Of a stretch of 64,000 nt of DNA, positions 37,211 to 48,399 are shown one piece after another (the stretch's first letter is position 1; every line of letters starts with the position of its first letter). The stretch lies in assembly GCA_010909165.1 (NCBI GenBank), contig MU008168.1, forward strand, positions 124,001 through 188,000, given 5' to 3'. The position numbers were made by a program, and so were the translations under genes. This DNA comes from Anthoceros angustus. Its lineage: Eukaryota; Streptophyta; Anthocerotopsida; Anthocerotales; Anthocerotaceae. The notes under the pieces were generated by a model. That model had not been told where the DNA came from. It saw nothing but the letters and a program-made list of their open reading frames with translations, and searched no databases.

Positions 37211-37451
37211 ACCCTGTCGAGTATCCGCCATTGTCATTAAGAGAGAGGTGAGTCATATTTAGTTATGAAACTTGAAAACTAAAAGTTAGGAACCCTTGTG
37301 TAAATGCGGCCTCCCGCGTAGGCCAGTGTCCAACATTCAGGTGAATCAGTATCTAACAGTACAGTTTCCGAGTTGAAAGAGCAACACGGGAGGAAGGTAG
37401 GCACCAAGGCAATGTGGTACATAGTTGTACATACATACTGTGTGATGGATG

Positions 37452-37895
37452 TCAATGAGGTGGATTGGGCGGGCGCCGGCGCCACCGGAATTGGATCGAC
37501 TTCAAGAGGACAGCCAACGGGACAAGCAGCACCGGGAGCGCGACACAGCCCAAGCTCACAAGCCCCACGATGAAGCCGACCGAATGACTGCCCTGCACCA
37601 CAAGAACAATACCAGGAACGCTGCTGATGCCCATCCAAAAGAACACGAACACTGATACTGCAGACAACCCATCGCCTTGGAAGAACTTGTTTTCTTCAAA
37701 AATCTCGCTGAAGATCCACGACAGCACCATGACCTCCCCGGCAACGGATGTGAGGGTCCAGAGAGCGATGCCGACGATAAAGCCAGCGTTGGGCGCACCG
37801 TGCCCATCGTACGAGGCCTCGAAGGGTCCGGTGCTCACTGTAATCCCCCCGCCGCCGCTATCGCCCATAGATATTTCTCCCACCACAAGGCTCAA
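37452..37895 (-). CDS. Small predicted multi-span membrane protein, unknown function
   Basis: Single minus-strand frame of 147 residues. Three to four hydrophobic helices are visible: GFIVGIALWTLTSVAGEVMV, SAVSVFVFFWMGISSVPGIV, and SVGFIVGLVSLGCVALPVLL followed by PLAVLL. The C-terminus is basic (RWRRRPP), suggesting a cytosolic tail. The N-terminal 30 residues are Gly-rich and soluble. I do not recognise the family. The clean alternation of loops and helices, sharp start and intronless frame next to genes support a real gene, but chance hydrophobic frames cannot be excluded. Opposite-strand frames here look like shadows. Confidence 0.6.
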   Translation of the reverse strand: MSLVVGEISMGDSGGGGITVSTGPFEASYDGHGAPNAGFIVGIALWTLTSVAGEVMVLSWIFSEIFEENKFFQGDGLSAVSVFVFFWMGISSVPGIVLVVQGSHSVGFIVGLVSLGCVALPVLLVPLAVLLKSIQFRWRRRPPNPPH

Positions 37896-38170
37896 AATAT
37901 TACGCTCACTCTCTGGCTGGTTGGAAAATCGTTTTCAGTACGAGCTGCTGCTGCGGCGGCTGCTGCCTGCTCCCTGTCCTCCTAAGACTGCAACGCCAGT
38001 TGGCGTGCTCGCTGCCGCGCTCAGCGGATGCATATGCTTTGACGGGACCAGCAGTCTAGTATGTAAGCGCCCAAACAAGCGTCACCCCCGCGTAGCTTGA
38101 GCCGGAAGTTTGGTCACACGATTGAATCGATCAAAAGCCACACCTGGAGAACCACGGCTGACAAGCAGAC
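37896..38170. other. Upstream region of the small membrane protein
   Basis: No gene recognised. It marks the end of the single-copy gene island. Confidence 0.4.
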
Positions 38171-38294
38171 TTCTTAGGAAATAGTGTATTTTAGGCAAAC
38201 TTCTTAGGCAATGCTTCTCTCAATAGGGCCGTTTCTTAGGAAATAGTGTATTTTAGGCAAACTTCTTAGGCAAGGCTTCTCTCAATAGGGCCGT
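38171..38294 (+). repeat. 62-bp tandem duplication
   Basis: Copies 38171-38232 and 38233-38294 are nearly identical (one difference, AATGC against AAGGC). Each begins TTCTTAGGAAATAGTG and ends AATAGGGCCGT. They sit just before the reverse transcriptase remnant. Confidence 0.9.
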
Positions 38295-38341
38295 CTCTAA
38301 GGGGTTGTGAGTATGCGGCCTTTGTATCCAGGTGGTCTTCG

Positions 38342-39288
38342 AATCACCCACATTGGGTTGTCCTACATGTAGATGTTGAGAATGCCTTCAATAGTGTGTC
38401 TAGGGTTGTCATTTTCTCGGAACTCAGGGATGCAAGTGGGCACCTAGCGGGCCTCATTCCATTTCTTCGCTCCTTCTATGGTTCTCCATCCAATCTCTAC
38501 TATCAACATGGTCCAACTATGGAAGGCGTTTTGGTTCTTCACTTGGCAACGGACACAAGGTAAGGGGATATATTGGGGGGCGCCCTCTTCGCCATGGCGC
38601 ATTTCAGGTGCTGTCCTCCACAGCCTCTGGAGTTCGGGAGTGCCTTTTCTCATCCATGGATGACGATACCCATATCCTTGGGCCAGGGGATAAGGTGAGG
38701 GTTGCCTTTGATCTCTTCTCCTTGGAGCTCTTCCATATGGGATTAAGGGTCAAGATCGATAAGTGCGGGGGGTGGTCCCCTTCTGGCAATACACTCCCTC
38801 TTCACTATCCAAAGGGGGATATTATTTCTCCGCAAGGGCTTCGGGTCCTCGGAATTCTAATGGGTCCCCCTGACTTTATTCAAGGGTTTGTGGACGTGGC
38901 TTACATTAGGGACCTTTCACAAATTGGGGACTCTCAGATTGCATTTGGTATCTTGTCTTCCGGCTTCGCGCATCGACCAGGTTATCTTACCAGGACAATT
39001 GCTCCATCCCCGGCCTTTTTTTCAAGCTTGAGACATTTTGATAGGCAAGTTATGCAGGCGCTTGGGGACATCATAGGCACTGGCACCTTCGAATGCGTCG
39101 ACGTTGACTTGGCACGGAAACCGGCATCATTGCCAGTAGCCTTTGGAGGCACTAGCTTGCTGGCCACTGAGGCCTTGGCTCCGGCTGCCTTCCTCGTGAG
39201 TTGGGCCCAGGCTCTTTGCCCCAATTTTGGCCTCTCGGTTCTTAATACAGGACTCCCTCCTTCTGGAAGCCTTCGTCTTGAGTGTTGA
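38342..39288 (+). mobile_element. Reverse transcriptase remnant of a non-LTR-type retroelement
   Basis: Frame from 38342 reads HPHWVVLHVDVENAFNSVSR, an RT motif A, then LIPFLRSFYG and a TR-stop-GDILGGALFA stretch in which the usual Gln of RQGDPLG is a TAA stop at 38561-38563. One base is missing near 38605, after which the frame 38608-39288 continues with LSSTASGVRECL, MDDDTHILGPGD (position of the YADD-like box), GLRVKIDKCGGWSPSG, and GLRVLGILMGPPDF. The order and phrases fit plant RT genes of this kind. The stop and shift show that this copy is dead. No endonuclease, poly-A tail or target duplication could be made out. Confidence 0.75.
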
Positions 39289-41160
39289 GGAGGGGACCTT
39301 CCCCTTGTAGGTCTCTCTGAGCCGGGCTAGGAACTCCCTTTCCTCAGAGGCTAGGGAAGCCATACCTCCTTTTTCCTCTTTTTCTAGGGAACGGATGCGT
39401 GACCTTCAAGCCTCTCTCTAAGAGAGCAATATTTATAGGCGCAAAGGACCCTCGATCTGGACTCCTCCATTCCCACTGGGAGTGGGAAGTTCTTCGTGGG
39501 CCCGCCTGCGTTCGTGTTCGGGAAGAGGCGGGCTCCGGCCGGCTCGGCCTTCGTGCTCAATCGTTAATCCCCATTTCGACCGCGATGAGGGTCCGCCTCG
39601 GTTTGGCTCATCCTCTTGCCTCTTAAGACTCTTTCCACGTGCGGTTGTGGGCGCCATCGGCGACGGGTCCCACTTGGCGCGTTGTCCGTGAGCAGCGTAT
39701 TGCTACATGGCGCGTTCGCGACGTCATGTTTTCGATAACTAAGGAGAGCAGATTTTTTCCGTATAGGGAGCGCCCATATACATTGCGTAATGGCGTGTCA
39801 CTCAGGGCGGACCTTTTTTATACCAGGAGGTAGCAAATTTACATAGCTGATGTGGTTGTCACGGATCCCACGAGGGACTCTATATGCGAGCATGTCATCA
39901 TCCACCCCCCGGGCTGGGCGGTGGAAGGGTGCGCAACCAGCACGATTCACAAGTACTCTCCCATGTAATACGGCCTTGTTTTCATCCCCCTCGCCCTCGA
40001 GACTCATGGGGCTATGGGAAAGGACTTCTCTAGGTTAATTAAGGAGTGCAAAAGCCTATCACAGCCACAGGAAATGGAGGGGCCTCCCCTTTCCTCTATG
40101 GTGGCTTTCTTTCGCCAGTGGGCTTCCATAGCTCTGTAGAAAGCGCTGGCTAATGCTGTTTATAGGATGGTTACGTACGCAGGATTAGCAGCTTCTTCAG
40201 CGCTTGTGGTAGGTAGGCCCTTCATCATCCCTGATCACGATATCATTGGTGCAGTAGGTAGTTACGGGAAAGGCATTGGAGTGGATTAGGACTTCCCCTT
40301 TTACCATTAGCCCTTTTTGGGTTGTTCCTGGTCGGACTTTAGGGGTAGATGGGATTTCCCATATCGTCTATTAATAACGTCTATTATATTCATTCTATTT
40401 ATTTATGTCTTTTATATTTCATCGCAATTTTAATATCCCTTCGTAAGGGTCTCATAAGGTAATTTTTTATTATACATCATTACAGCAAAAAAACATGTTT
40501 ACCGTTGTAAATTATGTTAATTTTAACGGTTGACTATAAAACATGATTTGTTTCTTGTCCATGCGCGAGTTCCAACATGAGAGTAACATTCCGTAGGCTA
40601 GATCATATTGACACTTTACCTAAGGATAAGCTCATTGCGTTATTTTTTAATATTAAATATTATTCAAGTTTTTTAATATATAAGTTTTTAAAAAATACAT
40701 AATTCCAAAGTTGGCCTTTTCAACTTCTATCTAGCTATGAATGCACCATTAATAACCACTGATGGTGCTGCAGGTTAAGTGGCATAGCTCATACTTTAAT
40801 AGCTCATATACTCTTAGAACTTCTCAATCCCACTTTAGTAGCTCACATACTGAGCTTGCAGACTAAGTCTTGTACATGTTAACAAACTTCCGAGGTTGTA
40901 TGCACTTCAACTCATTGGAGTTGCTCATAGCTTATTTCTTAATAACTTACATTCTCTTAGATCTTCTCATAGCTCTTGGTTTAGTGGCTAGCTCACATAC
41001 TCAATTTGTAGACTAAGTCCTGCATCTACCAACAAACTTGAGAGAAGATTGTATGGGTAACAAATGCCTATGGTTTGAATAGAAATGCATTTATAAGGCT
41101 GTTATTGTTATCCCTCGAATTACCATAAGAGCATAAAATAGATTGAGACATTTGCTCTGG
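39289..41160. other. Repeat-like region without recognised genes
   Basis: The first 400 bases are GC-rich with open frames on both strands that may be a further part of the retroelement. From about 40330 the sequence becomes AT-rich. Two diverged copies of a unit of about 140 bases (near 40781-40920 and 40924-41060) share ACTAAGTC(T/C)TG and ACAAACTT(C/G) phrases. Nothing else identified. Confidence 0.45.
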
Positions 41161-41167
41161 TTTTTCA

Positions 41168-41568
41168 AGAAGAAGAAGAAGAAGAATTTTATTTAGTTTT
41201 CCATAATGGGACTTGGTACTTAACAACTTGTACCATGGTGTGCCTAAGCTACTTGCACCAAAGGCATCCACTCCCTTTAGACACCCCATCCAAGTACCGA
41301 TCTAAGCGCAGGATGCTTAATCACGATGTTCTTATGAATGTGTGTTTTTCAAGGACTAAGGAAGAAGAAGAAGAAGAGTTTTATTTAAGTCCACTAAGGA
41401 CGGATTTCCGTCAGGGGACTTGGTACTTAACAACTTGTACCATGGTGTGCCTAAGCTACTTGCACCAAAGGCATCCACTCCCTTCAAGCACCCCATCTAA
41501 GTACCGATCTAAGCTCAGGATGCTTAATCACGACGTTCTTATGAATGTGTGTTTTTCAAGGACTAAGG
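41168..41568 (+). repeat. Tandem duplication of about 200 bp
   Basis: Two copies (about 41168-41358 and 41361-41568) share GAAGAAGAAGAA, GGGACTTGGTACTTAACAAC, TTGCACCAAAGGCATCCACT and TTCAAGGACTAAGG. The second carries an extra stretch near 41390-41420. The shared open frame (VCLSYLHQRHPLP) is a by-product of the duplication, not a recognised protein. Confidence 0.85.
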
Positions 41569-44500
41569 GTTTTTTAAGATATTCTTTTTGGATAGTTTTG
41601 TTTTGTAGTATCTACTGGATAGTTTTGTTTTGCAGTCCCGTTGTGGAAGACCACATGTACACTAACCCCCCTCTGAAGTGTCGGGATGAACGATTTTTTT
41701 TGTTTTGGGAGTGTTTGTATAGCAAAGTGCTTTGAGAATCGCTGGTAAGGTCTTTTATACGAACGGTCCTTGGCCCTTGGGATAATAATTTTCTTTTTGG
41801 ACCTTAGGTTTTCAATTTAGGTAGGTCGGAAATGGAGTCCTTGGGTTTTGGTAATTGTAGAAATAAGAAAGTGTCTATATATGCTAGGGTGCCTACATCC
41901 GCCAGCCATGCACCAAGCGGAGGTGGCCCACCACGGTCAATAACGGGCGACAGCTGGGGAGTTTACAACCCTAGTGGCGAGCGGGCCGCAGCCGGAGCGC
42001 AATCGCGAGACGACACCCAGCACCGCGAGGTCGCGAATTTCCGGCTGACGCCGGAGCGGAGCCGCAGAACCGGGCGCTGCAATCGCTCGGGCCGAGACTG
42101 CTTCACTGCAGTAGGAGGCGCGCCGAACGGCGTGGCGGGCGGAGGAAGGAAACCAGTGCTGGGCGAAGTAGAGGAAGGAGGCGCTGAGGAAGAGCGCCGG
42201 CGAGGGGAAGAAGCGTGCAAGGGTGGTGTTCCTCTTCTCACCGCAGTGCAGGATTTTTTTGGGAAACAAGGAGAAAGGGAGATGGCGCCGCACAAATCCC
42301 ACTCATGCAAAGGCTCCAACATGGACCATCGGAAGATGCAGCCTGCAGGAGTTGGGGCTGGAATTTATGGAGAAGAAATGGTGTTACGATGTACCAAAGA
42401 TTGGTGCAAGAGTGCGCCAATTGAGAACCAGTGCGCAAGAAGGCGACACGAGAAAGAGGCCGAAACTGGATTTGGGGCTCTTTGTGCAAGGGCGAAGCAT
42501 CGTGAGGATGGAAGCTTGGTAATTGACCCCGAGAAAGAAGACCCCGAGAGCAGCGCGCCATGAAGCTGGAGAAGTGAGGGTGAACAATGGATGGGTGACT
42601 CGCCAACTCGTGTTCTGCAATGGTGGGATTGGCCAAGTGGATTTTGTGTTTCTGCTGCACGTGAAGTTGATCATATGGCGCACTACTCGGTCTTCCTTCA
42701 TGAGGTGGTTAAAGGTACACAAATTGATTGGGGCGGATGATCTTTGAGAGAGCCTGTGAGGAGAGGGCGAATCTGCTCTCCCCTTCCCCTCGGCCCTCCT
42801 TGATTTCACCTTTTCTAATTCATGTATTCGCGCATTCCGGGTGTCTAACGAGTTGAAGTCGTGGTTCCGCCTTCATAGCTGGAAACCGATCAGGGAACTC
42901 AAGGTAGAGGAAGAGGAGTGTAAGGAGGATTCCGGGGGAAATTCCAGCAGTTGGGAGTGCGCCTCCCTAGAAGATTCGGATGAAGGTGGGGAGGTTTCCA
43001 AGGGCAAGAAGTGAGGGCGCAGGCGTAATCTGAGAAGAAGGGAAGGACAGAAGAGGAACCCAGCCTACACCTAGGGTCACTGTGTCGAAATCAGCAGGAA
43101 CGCTGTGAAGGAGGAGAAAATAAAGGGAAACGACAAGTTGTGCCTCTCTGTGTGGGGAGGAGTCGCCGCTAGGGAGATTGGAGCGGATGAGGAAGTAGTG
43201 GCAAACCAACCCCTAGAAGAAGAGGGGTTAGTTTGCAGCCAAACCGCTGACGAGCTCGGAATATCTTTGGCGACATTTCACCGACCCGACGTCAAGTGGA
43301 AGCACGTGACACGCCCGCGCAAGAGAATTGTTGTGGAGGGAATGGGCACGGGCAGCCCAATTGGAATCTACAGCCTCGACTTTACCATGGCTCGGGCGTA
43401 GGCGGATCTCCTCGACTCAGCCATGGCTCTCACCGGAGTGCGAGTGCAAGGAAAAGTTGCTCAAGGAAAAGTTGAGAGCCCAGAAGGTAGAACAAGAACA
43501 AAGATAATATTTGAAGCGGCTTAATATACACCAAGCGGCCCGAGGGTATTTAAAACCGGAAGGGTGTTTTGATGGTTGTCGAATACCTTTTGGGATGTCA
43601 CCGCCAAATTCGCATTGAAAACGGGTTTAACTCATAGTCATGGCATCTTCCTTTCCACCGGACCACTAGTAGAACGGTGGTACCGTGCAGCATGCAACTT
43701 ACGAGAATAATACCCATGTGGGCTCCCCATCCTTGCGGGTGCAAAATACTTGCCTCCGTGATTTTCGTGCCATTCATTCCAATCATTGTGAAACAAGAGC
43801 GATGATGTGTTTTGAAATCATATTCACGGAACTAAGGAGTGCCATCCGCCGGTCTTTGAAATAATGTTGTAACGCGTGAACGCCGTTGTGGCATGGGCGC
43901 GGCATGCCGCGCCCGTCGTCAACCGGAACCGCCACCTGGAGTTGGATCAAGTGTACATCAACATTGATACGTCATTAGTGGATCATGATTACGACATGCG
44001 GTGGATTGTGAAACATGGCGATCAATGCTCACCAACGCCTAAATCGTCGTCATATCTGATGGGGTTTTCACTAGTGAAAGGCAACCATACATGCCGGATG
44101 GTATGCGCTGCGGCGTATGCATGTCCACAATAGAAGGCGAGGTTTGGAAGGAACTCAATGCCGGCATGATGTCACACGCTTGTCTTAACAAAGCAGTTTC
44201 AAGCGAAAGTAATATATTGTCGCGGCATGTTATCATGAAACTATAATCCGATCGCATGTTATCATGAAACTAGGTGCGGAGTTGTTCCACACTTATTCCC
44301 AAATCCAAAACTAATGACATTACTCCTCGCGAATCGAGACCCTCACCCTCCTTCAATGACGTCATTACCATCATTGTCACTCTCCATCGCCTCATTGGAA
44401 GTGCATGGTGGAGGTGCATTCGGAGAGCACTCACTTTTCCTTTATAGCTTTTTATCCGCGTCTGGATGTTTCACGGAAGTTAGTTTAAAACCATAGTATA

Positions 44501-44576
44501 CTATAACGGTTTTCTGCAACTTTTGGATGTTTGGAGGTCTTTTGCTCTTTCCTGCTTTTCTTTTCAGTGGCTCTCA
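41569..44576. other. Unassigned region, probably decayed mobile elements
   Basis: Contains one plus-strand frame of 243 codons (41832-42563) with Arg/Gly/Glu-rich sequence and no recognised domain, overlapped by other long frames because of high GC. A zinc-binding pattern is not visible. Frames at 42523-42747 and 43105-43401 are also unassigned. Codon bias is unclear and I do not call a gene here. Confidence 0.4.
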
Positions 44577-46190
44577 TCCATTCACTCCTCGATACTCCCA
44601 ACATATTTGCCCTCGTAAGCATCGGTGTGGTCCGTTCGCCACCGGTGCACAAGTATATAGGGTTGGTGTTGCGAGATGGACATTAAGAACCTTCGCTACC
44701 AGGCATACATGTGTGTCGCCTTCACACGGCGTCACAATGAACATTCCTTTCTCTATCTCCAGGATATTTCCATTCATCCTCTCCATTTCCTCCTCCTGGC
44801 GTTCGATACTTTGATAGGCCCCTAGGTACATGGCCCTTTGTGGTATTTCGCAACAAAGCCTCATCCAATCGCTTCATCCATTATGCATTGGAGGGCGTGT
44901 GCCTCGGCCGCTGCACATGTACCATCTCCGGGGTTATGCAGGACAAGTCCAATGTTATGGTCTACTATATTTGCGATTTCAACTTGATCATTCCAATCCG
45001 CCCACCATTCTTCCTCCGCAGAGTCAAATAAGTTGGTAGCTTTATCAATCCTTTCTTCAAGTGATCCACGCCTTCACGTGCGTTAAGACCGCCCTCACTT
45101 CCCTTTTTGTCTTTTGCCCGTAGTGCCATCAAAGTCGGGCCAATGACGGCCGGAACATGAGACAAAACTCCAGCCCATCTTGATTCCCACAATGGCGGTA
45201 GAATCTTACTTGAATGGCATTTACCTTTCCGCGGCCGACTTTGTCTTCCGTGTGATTTTTTGGTGTTGAAATGATAGGTTGTTCAACTTCCGCACTGTAT
45301 GTATTTCCGTCAATCCCTGTTCCTATAGGCCACACGAATGACCGGAAGTCGGCAACCTCTGTCAACACAGTTACCTCTGGATTTGGCGTGAATGACTCCC
45401 TCAAAATTTCTTGCATTGTAGGCAAGGACCTGGCCTCTTTATGCTTTAAATGCTTGGAGAAACAAGAGAACATTTGATCTACCTGGTCGTGTGTATGCCC
45501 GACAAGAAGGAAACCAACCTTCACTTTCTCAAACGTCCCGAGTTCCACAAGCATGTTCAAATACGCAAATAAAAGCTGGTTCTTGTTCTCCCTACATGTG
45601 TTGTCCAACTGTAGATATAACACCTTGGGAAGTAATCCTGCATAGGTATGTATAACATCCTGGATAATGGTTATTGTCAGGTTTGCATCATTTGCTAAAT
45701 TTGCATAATGCAGATAGGCCCGCGCTTTGAATGTGTAGTTATGTATCATGCAGCCCACCACATGTACTGTGATTCGACTCTCCTCTTTCAAGTCCTTGGG
45801 CCACCTCAAAATATGTGGGAGTGAAGTTTTCTTCTGGTCCATACCGTCGATTGATAACAACATATATTTATGAGGCTCCTTGTAAGATTTTGAGCGATGC
45901 TTGGTCAACTTCTTCCTTTCCTCCATCAACCGTAACGATGCTTGTTCGATGCCTCTTGGTACAAGGTCGCTCGCATCGAACAATACGGTCGAGATATGGC
46001 CAACCATGAAATATACCAAAAGAAGCTATCGATGATTGGACGTGTCGAATGTTATATGCCGTCATGTACAAAATCAAGCGCAAATGACATTGAATAGAGA
46101 TCAATACGGCGTCGGCATATATACTAAACATGGGCGGCAACAGGCGTTCATGCGTAAGCATGCCGGCACTTATGCGGCTTGCTTTTTTCC
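44577..46190 (-). mobile_element. Element copy 1 encoding a DUF7869-like protein
   Basis: Minus-strand frame 46019-45129 (296 codons) resembles the DUF7869 domain found in many repetitive plant and fungal genes: MLLSIDGMDQKKTSLPHILR, VVGCMIHNY, LPKVLYLQLDNTCRENKNQL, LNMLVELGTF and VGFLLVGHTHDQVDQMFSCF. The Asp/Glu-Asn-Lys and GHTHDQVD blocks are the most conserved. The frame breaks near 45130, and the continuation (45192-44965 and beyond) is out of frame by short deletions. The unit recurs directly as copy 2. Boundaries are inferred from where the repeat begins again (CTCCTCG...ATACTCCCAACA at both joints). Confidence 0.6.
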
Positions 46191-47800
46191 ATTCCACTCC
46201 TCGTAAATACTCCCAACATATTTGCCCTCGTAAGCATCGGTGTGGTCCGTTCGCCACCGGTGCACAAGTATATAGGGTTGGTGCAGATGGACATTAAGAA
46301 CCTTCGCTACCGAGCATACATTATGTGTGTCGCCTTCACGGCGTCACAATGAACATTCCTTTCTCTATCTCCGGGATATTGCCATTCATCCTCTCCATTT
46401 CCTCCTCCATTCGATACTTTGATAGGCCCCGGTACATGGCCCTTTGTGGTATTTCGCAACAAAGCCTCATCCAATACTGCTTCATCCGATATCTGCATTG
46501 GAGGAACGTGTGCCTCAGCCGCTGCTGCATACCATCTCCAGGGGTTATGCAGGACAAGTCCAATGTTATGGTCTACTATATTTGCGATTTCAACTTGATC
46601 ATTCCAGAAATCCGTCCACCATTCTTCCTCCGCAGTAGTCAAATAAGTTGGTAGCTTTATCAATCCTTTCTTCAAGTGATCCACGCCTTCACGTGCGGTA
46701 AGACCGCCCTCACTTCCCTTTTTGTCTTTTGCCCGCAGTGCCATCAAGGGAGTCGGGCCGATGACGGCGTCTGGAACATGAGACAAAAACTCCAGCCCAT
46801 CTTCGGATTCCCACAATGGCGGTAGAGTCTTACTTGAATATGATTACCTTTCCGCCGACTTTGTCTTCCGTGTGATTTTGAACTGGTGTTGAAATGATAG
46901 GTTGTTCAACTTCCGCACTGTGTATTTCCGCGTCAATCCACATTCCTATAGGCCACACGAATGACCTAAGTCGGCAACCTCGCCAACACATTACCTCTGG
47001 ATTTGGCGTGAATGACTCCTCAAAATTTCTTGCATTGTAGGCGGGGACCGCCTCTTTATGCTTTAAATGCTTGGAGAAACAAGAGAACATTTGATCTACA
47101 GTCGTGTGTATGCCCGAGAAGGAAACCAACCTTCACTTTCTCAAACGTCCGAGTTCCACAAGCATGTTCAAATACGCAAATAAAAGCTGGTTCTTGTTCT
47201 CCCTACATGTGTTGTCCAACTGTAGATATAACACCTTGGGAAGTAATCCTGCATAGGTATGTATAACATCCCGGATAATGGTTATTGTATCGGGTTTGCA
47301 TCATTTGCTAAATTTGCATAATGCGATAGGCCCGCTTTGAATGTGTAGTTATGTATCATGCAGCCCACCACATGTCTTCGACTCTCCTCTTTCAAGTCCT
47401 TGGGCCACCTCAAAATATGTGGGAGTGAAGTTTTCTTGGTCCATACCGTCGATTGATAACAACATATATTTATGAGGCTCCTTGTAAGATTTTGATGCTT
47501 GGTCAACTTCTTCCTTTCCTCCATCAACCGTATCGATGCTTGTTCGATTGCCTCTTGGTACAAGGTACATTCGCATCACAACAATACGGTCGAGATATGG
47601 CCAACCATGAAATATACCAAAAGAAGCTATCGGCGATGATTGGACAATCGAATGTTATATGCATCTACTGCACAAAATCAAAGCGTAAATGACATTGAAT
47701 AGAGATCAATGGCGTCGGCATATATACTAAACATGGGCGGCGGCAACCCGGCGTTCATGCGTGGTCATGCCGCACTTATGCGGCTTGCTTTTCCACCGCG
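46191..47800 (-). mobile_element. Element copy 2 encoding a DUF7869-like protein
   Basis: Same element as copy 1, same strand. Here the C-terminal part is open over 169 codons (46816-46307) with GLEFLSHVPDAVIGPTPLMA, GVDHLKKGLIKLPTY and EEEWWTDFWNDQVEIANI, while the N-terminal part is split into frames 47579-47349, 47563-47282 and 47129-46830. The two copies differ mostly by 1-8 base insertions or deletions. Neither alone encodes a whole protein. Confidence 0.6.
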
Positions 47801-48380
47801 GCACCATTCCACATGGGAGGCGGCGCCACGGAATGTGCCGGCGGGTGACGAATCACGGCGCATGGCGCATGGCGCATGGGCGCCGCATGCCCGATGGCAC
47901 GTGGGCGGCATATGCGCCCATGCCCTCTTCGATGCAGGCGCCGGCATGCGGCGCCGCTATCACCGGACATTGTGGGGCGGCGCATGCGACCCTCGCCTTA
48001 CTTTAGAGCACGGCGCTAAGAATGTGAGCGCGAGGCATGCCATCGCCCCTGCTCGGCGCATGGCGCATGCCGGCGCCCACGCAAGCATGCCGAGTTAGCG
48101 CCTCATCGCGCCTCTATGCCACGAAGATGGCGCATGGCGCCGGCATGCGCCCATATGCCCGACCAGTGCGGGGGGCCGGCATGGACGCCCATCGCCATCG
48201 AAGAGGGCGAGCCGCATGCCGCCCATGCGCCTTGAAGCATGGAGCACCTCGCAGCCATGCCGAAGCCCATGCGCCATACAGCCGGGAGCATCACGGTTCA
48301 TGTTGCCTGTGCCCATCCGGCCTGTTGCAGAGACCATCTCCGCCGGCATCTCGCCGCCATTGCGCCATGCAGGTCCATCC
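47760..48380. repeat. GC-rich island of GCATG and GGCGC motifs
   Basis: Very high density of GGCGCATGG, GCATGCC, GCCGGCATG and related words on both strands, with little A/T. It begins with a triple GGCGCAT repeat near 47859. The many open frames on both strands reflect lack of A/T-rich stops, so no gene is called. Confidence 0.7.
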
Positions 48381-48399
48381 CACAAACTCCATCTTTTTC

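Noticed and set aside
41832-42563. Long plus-strand frame of 243 codons as a gene
   Set aside because: High GC leaves several frames open on both strands; composition is Arg/Gly/Glu-rich without a domain, so coding is not supported.
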